DNA from: an uncultured Lachnospiraceae bacterium
GTDB taxonomy: Bacteria; Bacillota; Clostridia; Lachnospirales; Lachnospiraceae
Assembly: GCA_910577165.1 (NCBI GenBank)
Contig: CAJTLX010000006.1
Coordinates: forward strand, 1 to 64,000
Length of the DNA stretch: 64,000 nucleotides
Direction: 5' to 3'
The notes under the pieces: model-generated
What the model was told of the DNA's origin: nothing
The model's database searches: none
What the model saw: only the letters and a program-made list of their open reading frames with translations
Shown here: positions 27,354 to 35,626 of the stretch, one piece after another
How positions within the stretch are numbered: the first letter of the stretch is position 1
Layout of the letters: each line of letters starts with the position of its first letter
Program-made: the position numbers and the translations under genes

Positions 27354-29267
27354 TTATAATCTCTCTACTTTCCCCGGCAATTTTTCTGGAAAGAAATCGA
27401 TTTTTCTCATCCGGTTAATCACTGCCTTTAGCTCACATTTTCTTGGAAGGTCAAGAAACCGCCCCGTTGTGGTAAAATAGGAAGAAAATACACAGTCAAG
27501 TCCCTCTCTGTCAATTTTTTTATAGAGCGCGTCAATCTGCCCGTCAAGGTCAAGCACGCTATTTTTCGCACCCTCGTTCCCGCAGAGATTCTTTACGATA
27601 TTGCCGCCCCTCAAATTCCCGCCAGTCAGGTTTTCCAGATACCTCAGCATATATCCCAGTGCATCAAGCTGATGCATGGAAACGATATCGTGCAGTCCTC
27701 TGACATCAATTTTCTCGTCCCCGATCAGCAAAAATCCCATCTCGGATACCAACAGATATTCTCTGCCGCTCCCCTCCGGATAGGGGGTAAAAAATTCGCC
27801 ACCCAGCACACGGTTCTGACTCCAGTCCGCCTTTTCCAACGATTCAATATACTCCTCTCCCGCCATATCTTTCGTTTCTCCCCACTGTGCAATTTTATGT
27901 ACACTGCACAGTCTTTTTGCATTCTCTGTCATATTGCGTATTACAAATTCATCCATCTCATAAATCTGATCTGCTACAGCTAAATATTCCCCGCTCCCCC
28001 CAATTACAAGTATTGTTGATACTCCCATTTCCCGGTACAATTCCCTGACCCGGTCGGTGAACGGGGTGATCGGCTCTTTTCTAATCAATTCCTTCATCAA
28101 CCGATCCCGAATCATAAAATTTGTCGCGCTCCGATCCTCATCGATCAGCAAAAGTTTTGCTTTATTTTCCACCGCCTCCATAATATTTGCCGCCTGCGAG
28201 GTAGAGCCGGATGCCCTCTCGGTTGAAAAAATATGCGCGTCCCCACCCGGAATCCATTTGATAAATGGCGAAATATTTACTCGTTTTACGCTTCTTGCCT
28301 CCTCCGCAGAAATTGTTACCGCCGTTTCATCCGTGATACAAAGTTCCCTGCCATCCCCTAAAATATGATTGTAAATTCCAGCAGAAATTGAATCAAGCAA
28401 TGTCGATTTTCCCGAATAACCGCCGCCTGTAATCACGGTTACCCCACGCTTTATCCCCATACCACGCACACCGCAGACTTCGATTTCCTCCTCCGGCACG
28501 GACAAAAAAGGAACTGCATCCTCCATCGGAAAATCACTGCCCTTCGCGCGGGGAAGAATGCTGCCGTTTGCAAGAAATGCACAGTAACCGCTCCGTTTTA
28601 ACCATGTGCGAATTCCCTCCTGCTTCTTTTCTAACTGAACACTTTTATTCAGTCCCACACGGTCAAAATCCGCAATAAAACGGTCAATTGCCTGCGGCAG
28701 ATCGGTACAGAGCATACGGATGGATTTTTTCAATCGCTTCTCTGGGAGCTGCACCTGCATACGCAAGCACAGACACATCCTTGGCGGAAGTGCTCTTTCA
28801 TCTTCAAATACATAAACCTTCACCCCACCGCCATTTTCATAATCCTTGCAGGCACACATTGCAAAAAATGCTGTGTTTCTTATTAGAACTGTACCACCCG
28901 GATGATCGAGATAGTACTTTCCATTTTCTTTGTCGGTGCGCGCACGATTGTAAAGCTCCCCATTCAATTCATCCACGTACCTTCCAAATGCGCGCAGACA
29001 AAAATCCGCAGCAGCGGGCGTAAAATCCTCAATCCCAAGCATATGTGCAGGAATCTGCAAGGTCAGTGTTGGTCTATCCTGCGCCTGCTTGTTTGTTCCT
29101 GTAATCACCAAACCGATCTCGCCATGGTAATAAGTTGGGTTGGAGTCCGAATAATAGACATCCCCTCCGCCAGCGGGCAAAATAACCATCATCGCCCCGT
29201 TATACATCTCCTTGTAAGTACTGGTATTATCATCCATCGCCCGCAAAATATTGCCTAATCTTTTCAT
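27354..29267 (-). CDS. ABC-class ATPase of unknown role
   Basis: 637 residues, with AAAGGAG before the ATG. It matches the family of predicted soluble ABC-class ATPases (PF09818): a long N-terminal region, then Walker A TGGGYSGKSTLLDSI (about residue 285), an ABC-like signature ASGSTSQAANIMEA, and Walker B LLLIDEDRSATNFM. The Asp-Glu-Asp ending and ATNFM are typical. There are no membrane helices or transporter partner, so it is not a transporter. The biological role of the family is not established. Upstream is an unusual leader region (29369-29680) with operator, micro-ORFs and terminators, which probably controls this gene. Confidence 0.8.
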   Translation of the reverse strand: MKRLGNILRAMDDNTSTYKEMYNGAMMVILPAGGGDVYYSDSNPTYYHGEIGLVITGTNKQAQDRPTLTLQIPAHMLGIEDFTPAAADFCLRAFGRYVDELNGELYNRARTDKENGKYYLDHPGGTVLIRNTAFFAMCACKDYENGGGVKVYVFEDERALPPRMCLCLRMQVQLPEKRLKKSIRMLCTDLPQAIDRFIADFDRVGLNKSVQLEKKQEGIRTWLKRSGYCAFLANGSILPRAKGSDFPMEDAVPFLSVPEEEIEVCGVRGMGIKRGVTVITGGGYSGKSTLLDSISAGIYNHILGDGRELCITDETAVTISAEEARSVKRVNISPFIKWIPGGDAHIFSTERASGSTSQAANIMEAVENKAKLLLIDEDRSATNFMIRDRLMKELIRKEPITPFTDRVRELYREMGVSTILVIGGSGEYLAVADQIYEMDEFVIRNMTENAKRLCSVHKIAQWGETKDMAGEEYIESLEKADWSQNRVLGGEFFTPYPEGSGREYLLVSEMGFLLIGDEKIDVRGLHDIVSMHQLDALGYMLRYLENLTGGNLRGGNIVKNLCGNEGAKNSVLDLDGQIDALYKKIDREGLDCVFSSYFTTTGRFLDLPRKCELKAVINRMRKIDFFPEKLPGKVERL

Positions 29268-29368
29268 TCCTTTACTCCTTTAATAAGTTTTGATTTTCCA
29301 AATTCAAAAATAATATATTTTTCCCGTTCAAACTTATATTCAGAGTGGAATTTCGTTATTTTCCGCAC

Positions 29369-29392
29369 AAAAAAAGCACTTCTGCAAGTGCC
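29369..29392 (-). terminator. Second leader terminator before the ABC-class ATPase gene
   Basis: On the minus strand GCACTT, a short GCAG loop, AAGTGC and a run of seven T. It lies about 100 bases before the ATPase start and 105 bases after the first terminator. Confidence 0.75.
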
Positions 29393-29421
29393 TTTCTGCG
29401 ATAGATAGAATGTAAATTGGA

Positions 29422-29484
29422 TCACCGATCCGAAAAATCAGGCTGATCCCCCACTATCTTCCATACGTGTTTACACACATTCAT
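29422..29484 (-). CDS. Candidate 20-residue micro-ORF between the two leader terminators
   Basis: ATG to TGA, 20 codons, beginning MNVCKHVWKIVGD. The ribosome site (GAGG) is only about one base before the ATG, so translation is doubtful. It is listed because it fills most of the segment between two terminators, with the palindromic GGATCA...TGATCC inside it. Too short for family assignment. Confidence 0.25.
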   Translation of the reverse strand: MNVCKHVWKIVGDQPDFSDR

Positions 29485-29495
29485 GCCTCTGCGCA

Positions 29496-29521
29496 TAAAA
29501 AAGCACCCGTATACGGATGCT
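29496..29521 (-). terminator. First leader terminator after the 18-codon micro-ORF
   Basis: On the minus strand AGCATCCGTATACGGGTGCT forms a stem with one mismatch, followed by six T. It starts about ten bases after the micro-ORF stop, as in translation-coupled attenuators. Confidence 0.75.
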
Positions 29522-29531
29522 GGAAAAAAAT

Positions 29532-29588
29532 TCACCTAGCAAATAACAAAGCGATTCGCACAACATCCGTTAAATATAAGTTTGTCAT
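29532..29588 (-). CDS. 18-residue micro-ORF, probable leader peptide
   Basis: ATG with a perfect AAGGAGG eight bases upstream, 18 codons (MTNLYLTDVVRIALLFAR), then TGA. The ribosome site is among the best in the window. It lies directly after a consensus promoter that overlaps a 41-base palindrome, and just before a terminator. This is the architecture of a leader peptide that senses translation state, with the ABC-class ATPase gene as first downstream gene. The hydrophobic C-terminal half would also fit a tiny membrane-active peptide. Function inferred from layout only. Confidence 0.55.
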   Translation of the reverse strand: MTNLYLTDVVRIALLFAR

Positions 29589-29617
29589 ACAAATCGCCTC
29601 CTTCCACGAGTTAAAAA

Positions 29618-29658
29618 TTATACTAAGAGTCAGTTAAACTAACTGGCTCTTAGTATAA
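29618..29658. promoter_or_regulatory. 41-base palindromic operator overlapping the leader promoter
   Basis: Arms of 19 bases (TTATACTAAGAGTCAGTTA and complement) around AAC, with one mismatch. The -10 box of the minus-strand promoter lies inside the right arm. A homodimeric repressor bound here would block transcription. The XRE regulator ending at 29725 is adjacent and is a candidate. Confidence 0.7.
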
Positions 29659-29680
29659 CATAGACAGCGAAGAGTGTCAA
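29652..29680 (-). promoter_or_regulatory. Consensus promoter of the micro-ORF leader
   Basis: Minus-strand TTGACA (29675-29680), exactly 17 bases, TATACT (29652-29657). One of the strongest promoter matches in the window. Confidence 0.8.
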
Positions 29681-29724
29681 GTAGTTTATCTACATTTCTT
29701 CAAAGTTTGGAATTCTAATATAAA

Positions 29725-30474
29725 CTAACAGGGCATTACAGGCATATAGGCATATCCTGATCTATGTTCGGAAGTATCAAATACTTCCATCTCCTGCGCA
29801 CCATTTTCCGCCATTTTAAAATTATGACTTGGCATAAAATAATCCCTGAGATAAGCAAAAAGTTCCCAGATTTCACATATTTCCTTTGTTAAAAGCTGTG
29901 CCATTGATGAATCTGTATATGCACGAATATATAATGATGCAGGAATTTTATAAATATCAATTCCTTCCGGCTGTTCTTTTGTAAGAACCTCACGCACAAA
30001 ACCATATGCTCGGGACGATTCATCACGCCAAAAATTTACACTTAAATGAATGTCATTTATTGGAAGAACAGGGTCCTTTACCAATTTATATATATCCTGT
30101 TCCTCCTGTGCCGCAACTGCATCGATCGCCGCGTAAAAGCCGGAGATATCAGAAAAATCCTTTGCGTATATCATTTTTCCCGCAAGAATGGTCTCTGGTT
30201 TCTCCACAAGTTCAAAAACTGCTCCCCCGACTTTTATTGTTTCCACCGCCTTTTCACCGCTCTCATTTTCAGTATCCAACAAACAGTCAACCGAAATTTT
30301 AAAAACTCTCGCGAGCAGCTTTAAATGGTAAACATCTGGCAGACAATCCCCGTTCTCCCATTTGGACAATGCCTGCTCGGAAACCCCAATTTTCATTGCG
30401 GCTTCTTTCTGTGACAGATTGCCCCGCTTTCGAAATTCTTTGACTCTTTTTCCAAAATCAATCTGATGAAACAT
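29725..30474 (-). CDS. XRE-family regulator with a C-terminal GyrI-like effector-binding domain
   Basis: 249 residues from the ATG at 30474 (AAGGAGA seven bases upstream); the frame extends 16 codons further without ribosome site. Residues 8-62 are a typical XRE helix-turn-helix (LSQKEAAMKIGVSEQALSKWENGDCLPD). The rest (about 85-249, FELVEKPETILAGKMI...GIDIYKIPASLYIRAY) resembles the small-molecule-binding domain of GyrI/Rob-type regulators. Its 3' end faces the leader operator at 29618-29658 and it is transcribed towards it, so it may control that promoter. Confidence 0.8.
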   Translation of the reverse strand: MFHQIDFGKRVKEFRKRGNLSQKEAAMKIGVSEQALSKWENGDCLPDVYHLKLLARVFKISVDCLLDTENESGEKAVETIKVGGAVFELVEKPETILAGKMIYAKDFSDISGFYAAIDAVAAQEEQDIYKLVKDPVLPINDIHLSVNFWRDESSRAYGFVREVLTKEQPEGIDIYKIPASLYIRAYTDSSMAQLLTKEICEIWELFAYLRDYFMPSHNFKMAENGAQEMEVFDTSEHRSGYAYMPVMPC

Positions 30475-30654
30475 AATTTTGTCTCCTTTCGCAAATTTCT
30501 TGTTCCAATAAGATTTTATCATTTATCCACAAAAAAAAACAAGAGTAAACATATTGATGAAAAAATAAATAAAATCAACCAGAAGTTGAGTTTGCCAAAA
30601 TAGACTTCCAATTTCAATTATTTCAATTTTTTGCGATTAAATTTACGGCGACAC

Positions 30655-30684
30655 TTGACTTTCCCCATCGTTTCCCCTTATAAT
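30655..30684 (+). promoter_or_regulatory. Promoter of the alpha-galactosidase gene
   Basis: TTGACT (30655-30660) and TATAAT (30679-30684) with an 18-base spacer, about 75 bases before the chosen ATG. Confidence 0.65.
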
Positions 30685-30760
30685 TATGCTAAATATATTT
30701 CCAAATCATAGAAGGAAATGTATTTGGCACAATTATTTTCCGAAAGGACAGGTAATAACA

Positions 30761-31891
30761 ATGGTAAAATTAACACCGCCCCTTGGCTGGAATTCCTGGA
30801 ATACCTTTGGGGCTAATATCAGCGAGGAGCTGATCAAACAGACGGCGGACTGCATGGTGGAGAGCGGACTTCTTGCCGCAGGCTACGAATATCTAGTTAT
30901 CGATGACTGCTGGTCATTAAGAGAACGCGACGCAAATGACCGTCTTGTGGCAGATCCTGCCAAATTTCCGAATGGAATGAAAGCGGTAGCGGACTATGTA
31001 CATAGTAAGGGATTAAAATTTGGAATGTATTCCTGTGCGGGAAATTTAACCTGTGCGGGGTATCCGGGCAGTTTTGAGCATGAATTTATCGATGCTGCCA
31101 CCTTTGCAGAGTGGGGCGTTGACTTTTTAAAATACGATTACTGCTACCACAGCCCAATTATTCCGGGCGAGATTCTCTATCGCCGGATGGGATTGGCGTT
31201 GGAAAATTGCGGGCGCGATATCTTGTTTTCCGCCTGCTCATGGGGCGCGGACGAGACGCACAAATGGATCAAGACCACCGCAGCCTCGATGTGGCGTTCC
31301 ACAGGCGATATTTTCGACAAATGGGATTCGGTAAAAGATCTGACCAAACAGCAGGCAAATCTTCTTCCTTACAATGGAGTTGGATGCTTTAATGATATGG
31401 ATATGTTAATTGTCGGAATGCATGGCAAGGGCAATGTCGGCTTGTCCGGATGCAGCGATACACAGTACCGCACTCATTTTTCCATCTGGGCATTTATGGG
31501 TTCCCCACTGATGATCGGCTGTGATATCCGCGAGATGAGCGAGGAGACAAAAGCAGTCCTTACAAACAAAGAATTACTTGCCATCAATCAGGATCCCGCT
31601 TGTCGCCAACCTTACCCAATCAAGGGAATCTGGCAGGATAGCGTCACCGCCTACGCCAAGAATCTTGCAGGCGGCGATATCGCGATCGGTCTGTTCAATC
31701 TTAGTGGTGAAAAAACAGTTTCTCGCTTTAATTTGGACGAACTCGGTCTGCCGCACAGCACCGGGAAGACATTAAAACTTACCGATATCTGGACCGGCAA
31801 AGAGGCAAGCACAGCAAATGCAAGCATTGCCTGGGAGCTGGAGCCGTTTGACTGCGCTGTATTTTGTGCAAAGGTCGTGGACAGGGGATGA
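30761..31891 (+). CDS. GH27-family alpha-galactosidase
   Basis: 376 residues from the internal ATG before the conserved LTPPLGWNSWNTFG; 25 upstream codons do not look coding. The (beta/alpha)8 domain shows IDDCW, the nucleophile Asp126 in FLKYDYC and the acid/base Asp183 in RSTGDIF. A C-terminal beta domain follows. No signal peptide, so it probably acts in the cytosol on imported galactosides such as those from galactomannan or raffinose-type sugars. alpha-N-acetylgalactosaminidase activity cannot be excluded. Its stop overlaps the next ATG (ATGA). Confidence 0.9.
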   Translation: MVKLTPPLGWNSWNTFGANISEELIKQTADCMVESGLLAAGYEYLVIDDCWSLRERDANDRLVADPAKFPNGMKAVADYVHSKGLKFGMYSCAGNLTCAGYPGSFEHEFIDAATFAEWGVDFLKYDYCYHSPIIPGEILYRRMGLALENCGRDILFSACSWGADETHKWIKTTAASMWRSTGDIFDKWDSVKDLTKQQANLLPYNGVGCFNDMDMLIVGMHGKGNVGLSGCSDTQYRTHFSIWAFMGSPLMIGCDIREMSEETKAVLTNKELLAINQDPACRQPYPIKGIWQDSVTAYAKNLAGGDIAIGLFNLSGEKTVSRFNLDELGLPHSTGKTLKLTDIWTGKEASTANASIAWELEPFDCAVFCAKVVDRG

Positions 31892-32082
31892 ATTTTTGCG
31901 TCACCTGCGGAAGAGAACTTGTGCAAAATGATATTGGAGCATATAAAAAATTTGTAAACCGTGGGGCAAAGGATTCCTTTCTCTGCCGGGGATGCTTGGC
32001 AAAAAAACTCGATATTCCACAGGCACAATTAGAAGAAAAAATAGAGTATTTTAAAAGCCAGGGCTGCACGCTTTTCGCGTAA
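31888..32082 (+). CDS. Small zinc-ribbon-like protein
   Basis: 64 residues, starting within the alpha-galactosidase stop (ATGA), with AGGGG before the ATG, so translation is probably coupled. Two Cys pairs (CVTC near residue 4 and CRGC near residue 33) suggest a small zinc ribbon. A helical tail (QAQLEEKIEYFKSQG) follows. Function unknown. Its last codons are inside the terminator stem. Confidence 0.65.
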   Translation: MNFCVTCGRELVQNDIGAYKKFVNRGAKDSFLCRGCLAKKLDIPQAQLEEKIEYFKSQGCTLFA

Positions 32083-32095
32083 GCCCTGGCTTTTT
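32053..32095 (+). terminator. Terminator of the alpha-galactosidase operon
   Basis: AAAAGCCAGGGC and GCCCTGGCTTTTT pair around an 18-base loop. The stem overlaps the end of the zinc-ribbon gene. Confidence 0.85.
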
Positions 32096-32194
32096 ATGCA
32101 CACGGACGAGGAGAAAAATTTAGAGTTAAGGCTGCCCGCATCCGGCATAAATAGGAAAAGAAAAACCTTCCCCGTTCGATTGCACAAAGAAAAT

Positions 32195-33586
32195 TCACTT
32201 TAGATAATCATTCTCAACCAAACCGTAAAATTGGCTGGAATCTGTCAACGCATACTGATCATGTAACCGATTAAACTCTTCTGTGGACTGCTCTATTATA
32301 ATTTCCTTTTTTTTACAATATCTCACCCACACTGGATTATACCTTGTTTTTATCCCCAGATCCTTCGCTCTCCACATAAATTCCTTGTACTGCCTTTCCG
32401 TCAAAAAATCACTCTGGAAAAAGGGCAGTTCAAAATAAAGATCAACTCGCTTTATCGCATATTTTGCCGCATCCCGGATGCTCAATCCCCTAAACTGGTA
32501 GGCAGCATCCCGATTTTTCATATACTCCAAATCAAATGCGTTGTTGTGGTCAAATAGAGGATGCATCCTCAGAATTTCCATGGTATCCGGCTGATAATAA
32601 AAACCATAATTTTGCCCGTGCCGGTCACGATTGCTAATCAGATAATCAACAATCCACATCTTATATAAATTATCCCTATCTATTTCTTCCATCCATAAAT
32701 CATAATTTCTCCCCGTTCTATTACAGTAACTAAACATACTCATTCCATCAATGATAGAATATATATCACTTGTCATCGATGGACAGGCACATACATCCAA
32801 ATTTTCATCTTTTGTCATCCTGTAATAGCAATGGGATACGTTCATCTTGTCAAGCAGGCGGGAACACATTGCTTCGATTCTAGCTTCCCAGCAGCCATTT
32901 TCCCCCGCCTTATGCAGCCATAACCGATGATCCGGATACCTGCGCCATGCTTTTGCATACGCGCCGTTCGTTGTTAGTTCAGGAGAACACAGCGACCCTT
33001 GCAAAGTCAATGATTTTCCGTGCAATGCCACCTGTGCAATTATCTCATTTAATTTATTCCTTTTGATATCCACATCTTCCCATTTCGTTTTATCCCCCTC
33101 CACCTTAAGCCAATATCCATCAAGTATGGATACTGCCCTGCATACAACAGCTATTCCCATCCTGCTCTGCACACTGTTTGACTGGTCATTTGAAACAAGA
33201 TTAAAAATCCATTTTGCATTTTTCCGACTTAAAAGTAATACCCTTTCTGACAGCCAAGCAGCTATCGCATCGCGATTATCGATAGCAATATCAAAATCCT
33301 TATTGTCCGATAAGCCTTTAAGATCTTTCACTCTTCCTTTTAATCCAAATGGTAATAATTTTTCATTTTTTATATTAAAAATATTCGTACTAAAATTAAA
33401 TAACATAACTATTTCATTCATGCACATTATTGCTATATTAAGTTTCTTTATCTCATCCCGATCCGCATCTATCCGGACAAGTTTATTTTCTAATCTATCA
33501 TAATTATTTTCATCAGAAAAAGTGGATACTGCTATTTCTTCATGTCGGTTTTCTATCATTGATTCCGCATTAAATATCTGTTCCAT
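32195..33586 (-). CDS. HipA-like kinase-fold protein without a HipB partner
   Basis: 463 residues from the ATG at 33586 (GGGGG upstream); the longer frame to 33625 lacks a ribosome site. The C-terminal half has LISNRDRHGQNYGF, matching the HipA catalytic loop (D.H..N), followed by MHPLFDHNNAF, the metal-binding Asp region. The N-terminal half has no recognised domain and differs from HipA. No HTH antitoxin gene of HipB type is adjacent, so a toxin-antitoxin role is not supported. A regulatory or housekeeping protein kinase is possible. Tandem 25-base repeats lie upstream (33704-33777). Confidence 0.65.
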   Translation of the reverse strand: MEQIFNAESMIENRHEEIAVSTFSDENNYDRLENKLVRIDADRDEIKKLNIAIMCMNEIVMLFNFSTNIFNIKNEKLLPFGLKGRVKDLKGLSDNKDFDIAIDNRDAIAAWLSERVLLLSRKNAKWIFNLVSNDQSNSVQSRMGIAVVCRAVSILDGYWLKVEGDKTKWEDVDIKRNKLNEIIAQVALHGKSLTLQGSLCSPELTTNGAYAKAWRRYPDHRLWLHKAGENGCWEARIEAMCSRLLDKMNVSHCYYRMTKDENLDVCACPSMTSDIYSIIDGMSMFSYCNRTGRNYDLWMEEIDRDNLYKMWIVDYLISNRDRHGQNYGFYYQPDTMEILRMHPLFDHNNAFDLEYMKNRDAAYQFRGLSIRDAAKYAIKRVDLYFELPFFQSDFLTERQYKEFMWRAKDLGIKTRYNPVWVRYCKKKEIIIEQSTEEFNRLHDQYALTDSSQFYGLVENDYLK

Positions 33587-33615
33587 CTGGATATCCCCCT
33601 TTATCATTTGTAAAT

Positions 33616-33644
33616 ATTTTAACATTTGAAATTCTTTCGGTCAA
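33616..33644 (-). promoter_or_regulatory. Promoter of the HipA-like gene
   Basis: Minus-strand TTGACC (33639-33644), 17 bases, TAAAAT (33616-33621), about 30 bases before the chosen ATG. Confidence 0.55.
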
Positions 33645-33703
33645 TAGCAGATAAAAATTTTCACAGTTCTCGGACAAAAACTATAATTTCCTATAATACA
33701 AAA

Positions 33704-33777
33704 AATACTTTTGCTTCAAAATGCAAACAATACTCTACTTTCAAAATGCAAAAAAATACCCTCTTTCAGAAAGCAGG
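33704..33777. repeat. Three imperfect tandem repeats of about 25 bases
   Basis: Units begin at 33704, 33729 and 33755 with the shared form AATACT...TTTCAAAATGCAA; the third is more divergent. They lie between the AraC-type gene and the HipA-like promoter and could be binding sites for one regulator. Confidence 0.6.
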
Positions 33778-33806
33778 ATATTTTTTTACCTAATATGGGT
33801 GCTTTT

Positions 33807-34694
33807 TTATGCTTTTTTTACCGGTATCCACAATTCGCAGAACAGACCATTTTCCCCATGTTCAAAATAAATTTCGTAATCGGTATTCTCCGTCTGCACA
33901 TAACCTGTCTGTGGAATAAATTCTTTGTAAAATTTACTCCATGTTTCTCCCAGACAATCCCCATCCGCTCCAAAACATTGAAATACTGCATAATCCGCAG
34001 GCTCTGTCTCCCATATGGAATAGCCTTCCTTCACTAACTGTTCCGATTGTTCAAGATCCGTATCCGCATCCAAAAGAACGCCAATACCATAATTAAAATG
34101 TGTTTCGCCGCCTCCAACTGGACTGCACAACCCATACAGATCTCGCTTGCCTTCTGCCCGCAATATTTTCATCGGCTCAATCCGATTTTTGTCATAGCAT
34201 TCCGCCCAAAAATCGGGAATACTGTGATCGTTGTCATCATTAATAATCTCATTGGGAAATGCTCTTATCAGTGCAAGAAATTGCTGGCGTTCCCGGTGTT
34301 CCATTCTGTAATCCATAATATTACCGCCTTCCAGTATAATTTTTATTACAAGGGGATTAAACAGATGAAGCTTCGCACCTTTTTGTTTTGCTTGTTTGGG
34401 CGTTACACCATGAAACCGACAAAAAGCCTTGGAAAAACTTTCCGGAGTTTCATAGCCATGCTTATAGGCAGCATCAAGCACTGAAATATCCGTGGTCTGC
34501 AATTCAATCGCCGCCAGCGTAAGCCGTCTGTTTCTAATATATTCGCTGGCACTCATCCCGACAATGAAACTAAACATCCGGTGAAAATTATAGCTCGACA
34601 TCGACACATATTTCGCGATATCCGTATAGTCCATAGTTTCATAAATATGTTCTTCCATATAGCAGATCGCCCGCTGTATCAATTCTATTGACAT
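33807..34694 (-). CDS. AraC-family regulator with a C-terminal GyrI-like effector-binding domain
   Basis: 295 residues from the ATG at 34694 (AAGGAGG upstream). Two AraC-type helix-turn-helix motifs occupy the first 105 residues (YTDIAKYVSMSSYNFHRMF and GYETPESFSKAFCRFHGVTP). The C-terminal part (about 130-295, ILRAEGKRDLYGLC...TENTDYEIYFEH) is an effector-binding domain of the GyrI/Rob type. Such proteins act as multidrug or stress sensors. The target is unknown. Downstream on the same strand are the tandem repeats and the HipA-like gene. Confidence 0.88.
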   Translation of the reverse strand: MSIELIQRAICYMEEHIYETMDYTDIAKYVSMSSYNFHRMFSFIVGMSASEYIRNRRLTLAAIELQTTDISVLDAAYKHGYETPESFSKAFCRFHGVTPKQAKQKGAKLHLFNPLVIKIILEGGNIMDYRMEHRERQQFLALIRAFPNEIINDDNDHSIPDFWAECYDKNRIEPMKILRAEGKRDLYGLCSPVGGGETHFNYGIGVLLDADTDLEQSEQLVKEGYSIWETEPADYAVFQCFGADGDCLGETWSKFYKEFIPQTGYVQTENTDYEIYFEHGENGLFCELWIPVKKA

Positions 34695-34906
34695 TTTGTT
34701 TTCTCCTCCTTGTAATTTCATTATAAACGATCGCAGCCTAAAAGTCCTGTTTATCATTGCACGAATTTGTCAATTTTAGATTTCTTTACCCGTCCTATTT
34801 CACACTTAACATCCTTTTGTTTCCCCTATACCCCTTTTATCCTTGCAGTCATGCTGCCCCTTTCACACTTCTGATCATGCCGCCAACGGCGGCACAAACG
34901 ATCAAT

Positions 34907-34992
34907 GAAGAATGCGTGCTTTTCGCATTCTTCGGTGTGAAGCTTGAAATCACCTAGCGAGGTATTTTCGAGCTTAGTGATTTCCTTCACAC
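34907..34992. other. Two consecutive large hairpins overlapping the end of the ferritin-like gene
   Basis: Hairpin 1: GAAGAATGCG (34907-34916) with CGCATTCTTC (34924-34933), ten perfect pairs. Hairpin 2: GTGTGAAG (34935-34942) and GAAATCAC (34946-34953) pair with GTGATTTC (34977-34984) and CTTCACAC (34985-34992). The outer arm contains the stop codon of the gene at 34987. It may act as terminator or 3' stabiliser, though no T-run is evident. Confidence 0.55.
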
Positions 34993-35535
34993 TTCTTTCA
35001 GTAAAAATTGCAGCATCATCACATGGTATTCCTCATCTTTGATAATTCTCTCCAGCACATCATTGATATAATTGTCCGCAATCATATTGATATGCATCCG
35101 GTACTGGTCAATTGTCGCTCGCTCCGCGTCCAAATCCGCTTGCAGCATTTGCCTCGCCTGGTCAGGACTTTTCATATATTCCGGTGTCCACATTTTCCAG
35201 TCCCCATTGCGGAATTTTGCCGTGTAATCCACTTTCCCTCCAAGCAGTACTATCATTTCGCTTAATTCCTGCAAATGCATCATCTCAGAAATCGCCATTC
35301 CTAGAAGTGCCTTTGCCATCGGACAGCGGGAAGCAGCAAGGCGATTTTCATGGTTGATGTACTGCGTGATTGCGGTCATTTCGGACACTGCGCCGCAATA
35401 GTCAATGCTGAGCAAATTAGCATAGGTTAGATTTTCATTTTTAACCCGGATCGGAGGATAGGGCAATTCCACCATAACAGGCTTGATCCCCGAAAAATCA
35501 CAGCTACACGCAAGTGAATCTTTTCTTCCATCCAT
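34987..35535 (-). CDS. Ferritin-like diiron-carboxylate protein
   Basis: 182 residues. A four-helix bundle is suggested by carboxylate and His ligands in repeated pattern: SEMTAITQYINH, SEMMHLQELSEM, DAERATIDQYRMH and KDEEYHVMML. This fits the ferritin-like superfamily (rubrerythrin or Mn-catalase-like) without the rubredoxin domain of rubrerythrin. A role in peroxide handling or metal storage is plausible. Length is normal for the family. Confidence 0.75.
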   Translation of the reverse strand: MDGRKDSLACSCDFSGIKPVMVELPYPPIRVKNENLTYANLLSIDYCGAVSEMTAITQYINHENRLAASRCPMAKALLGMAISEMMHLQELSEMIVLLGGKVDYTAKFRNGDWKMWTPEYMKSPDQARQMLQADLDAERATIDQYRMHINMIADNYINDVLERIIKDEEYHVMMLQFLLKEV

Positions 35536-35626
35536 ATAATAAGTTTTCTCCGAATCTCTTTCTATGAGTATATTGGAATTTGTGTGTTCTATGCCTGTTT
35601 TATCAAAAAGAATTGCATTTTTTGTA

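Noticed and set aside
29532..29588. Known macrolide-resistance leader peptide
   Set aside because: The layout is similar, but neither the peptide sequence nor the downstream ATPase matches erm or ABC-F resistance genes that I know.
32195..33586. HipBA toxin-antitoxin system
   Set aside because: The HipA-like kinase domain is present but there is no HipB-type HTH gene beside it, and the N-terminal half differs from HipA.
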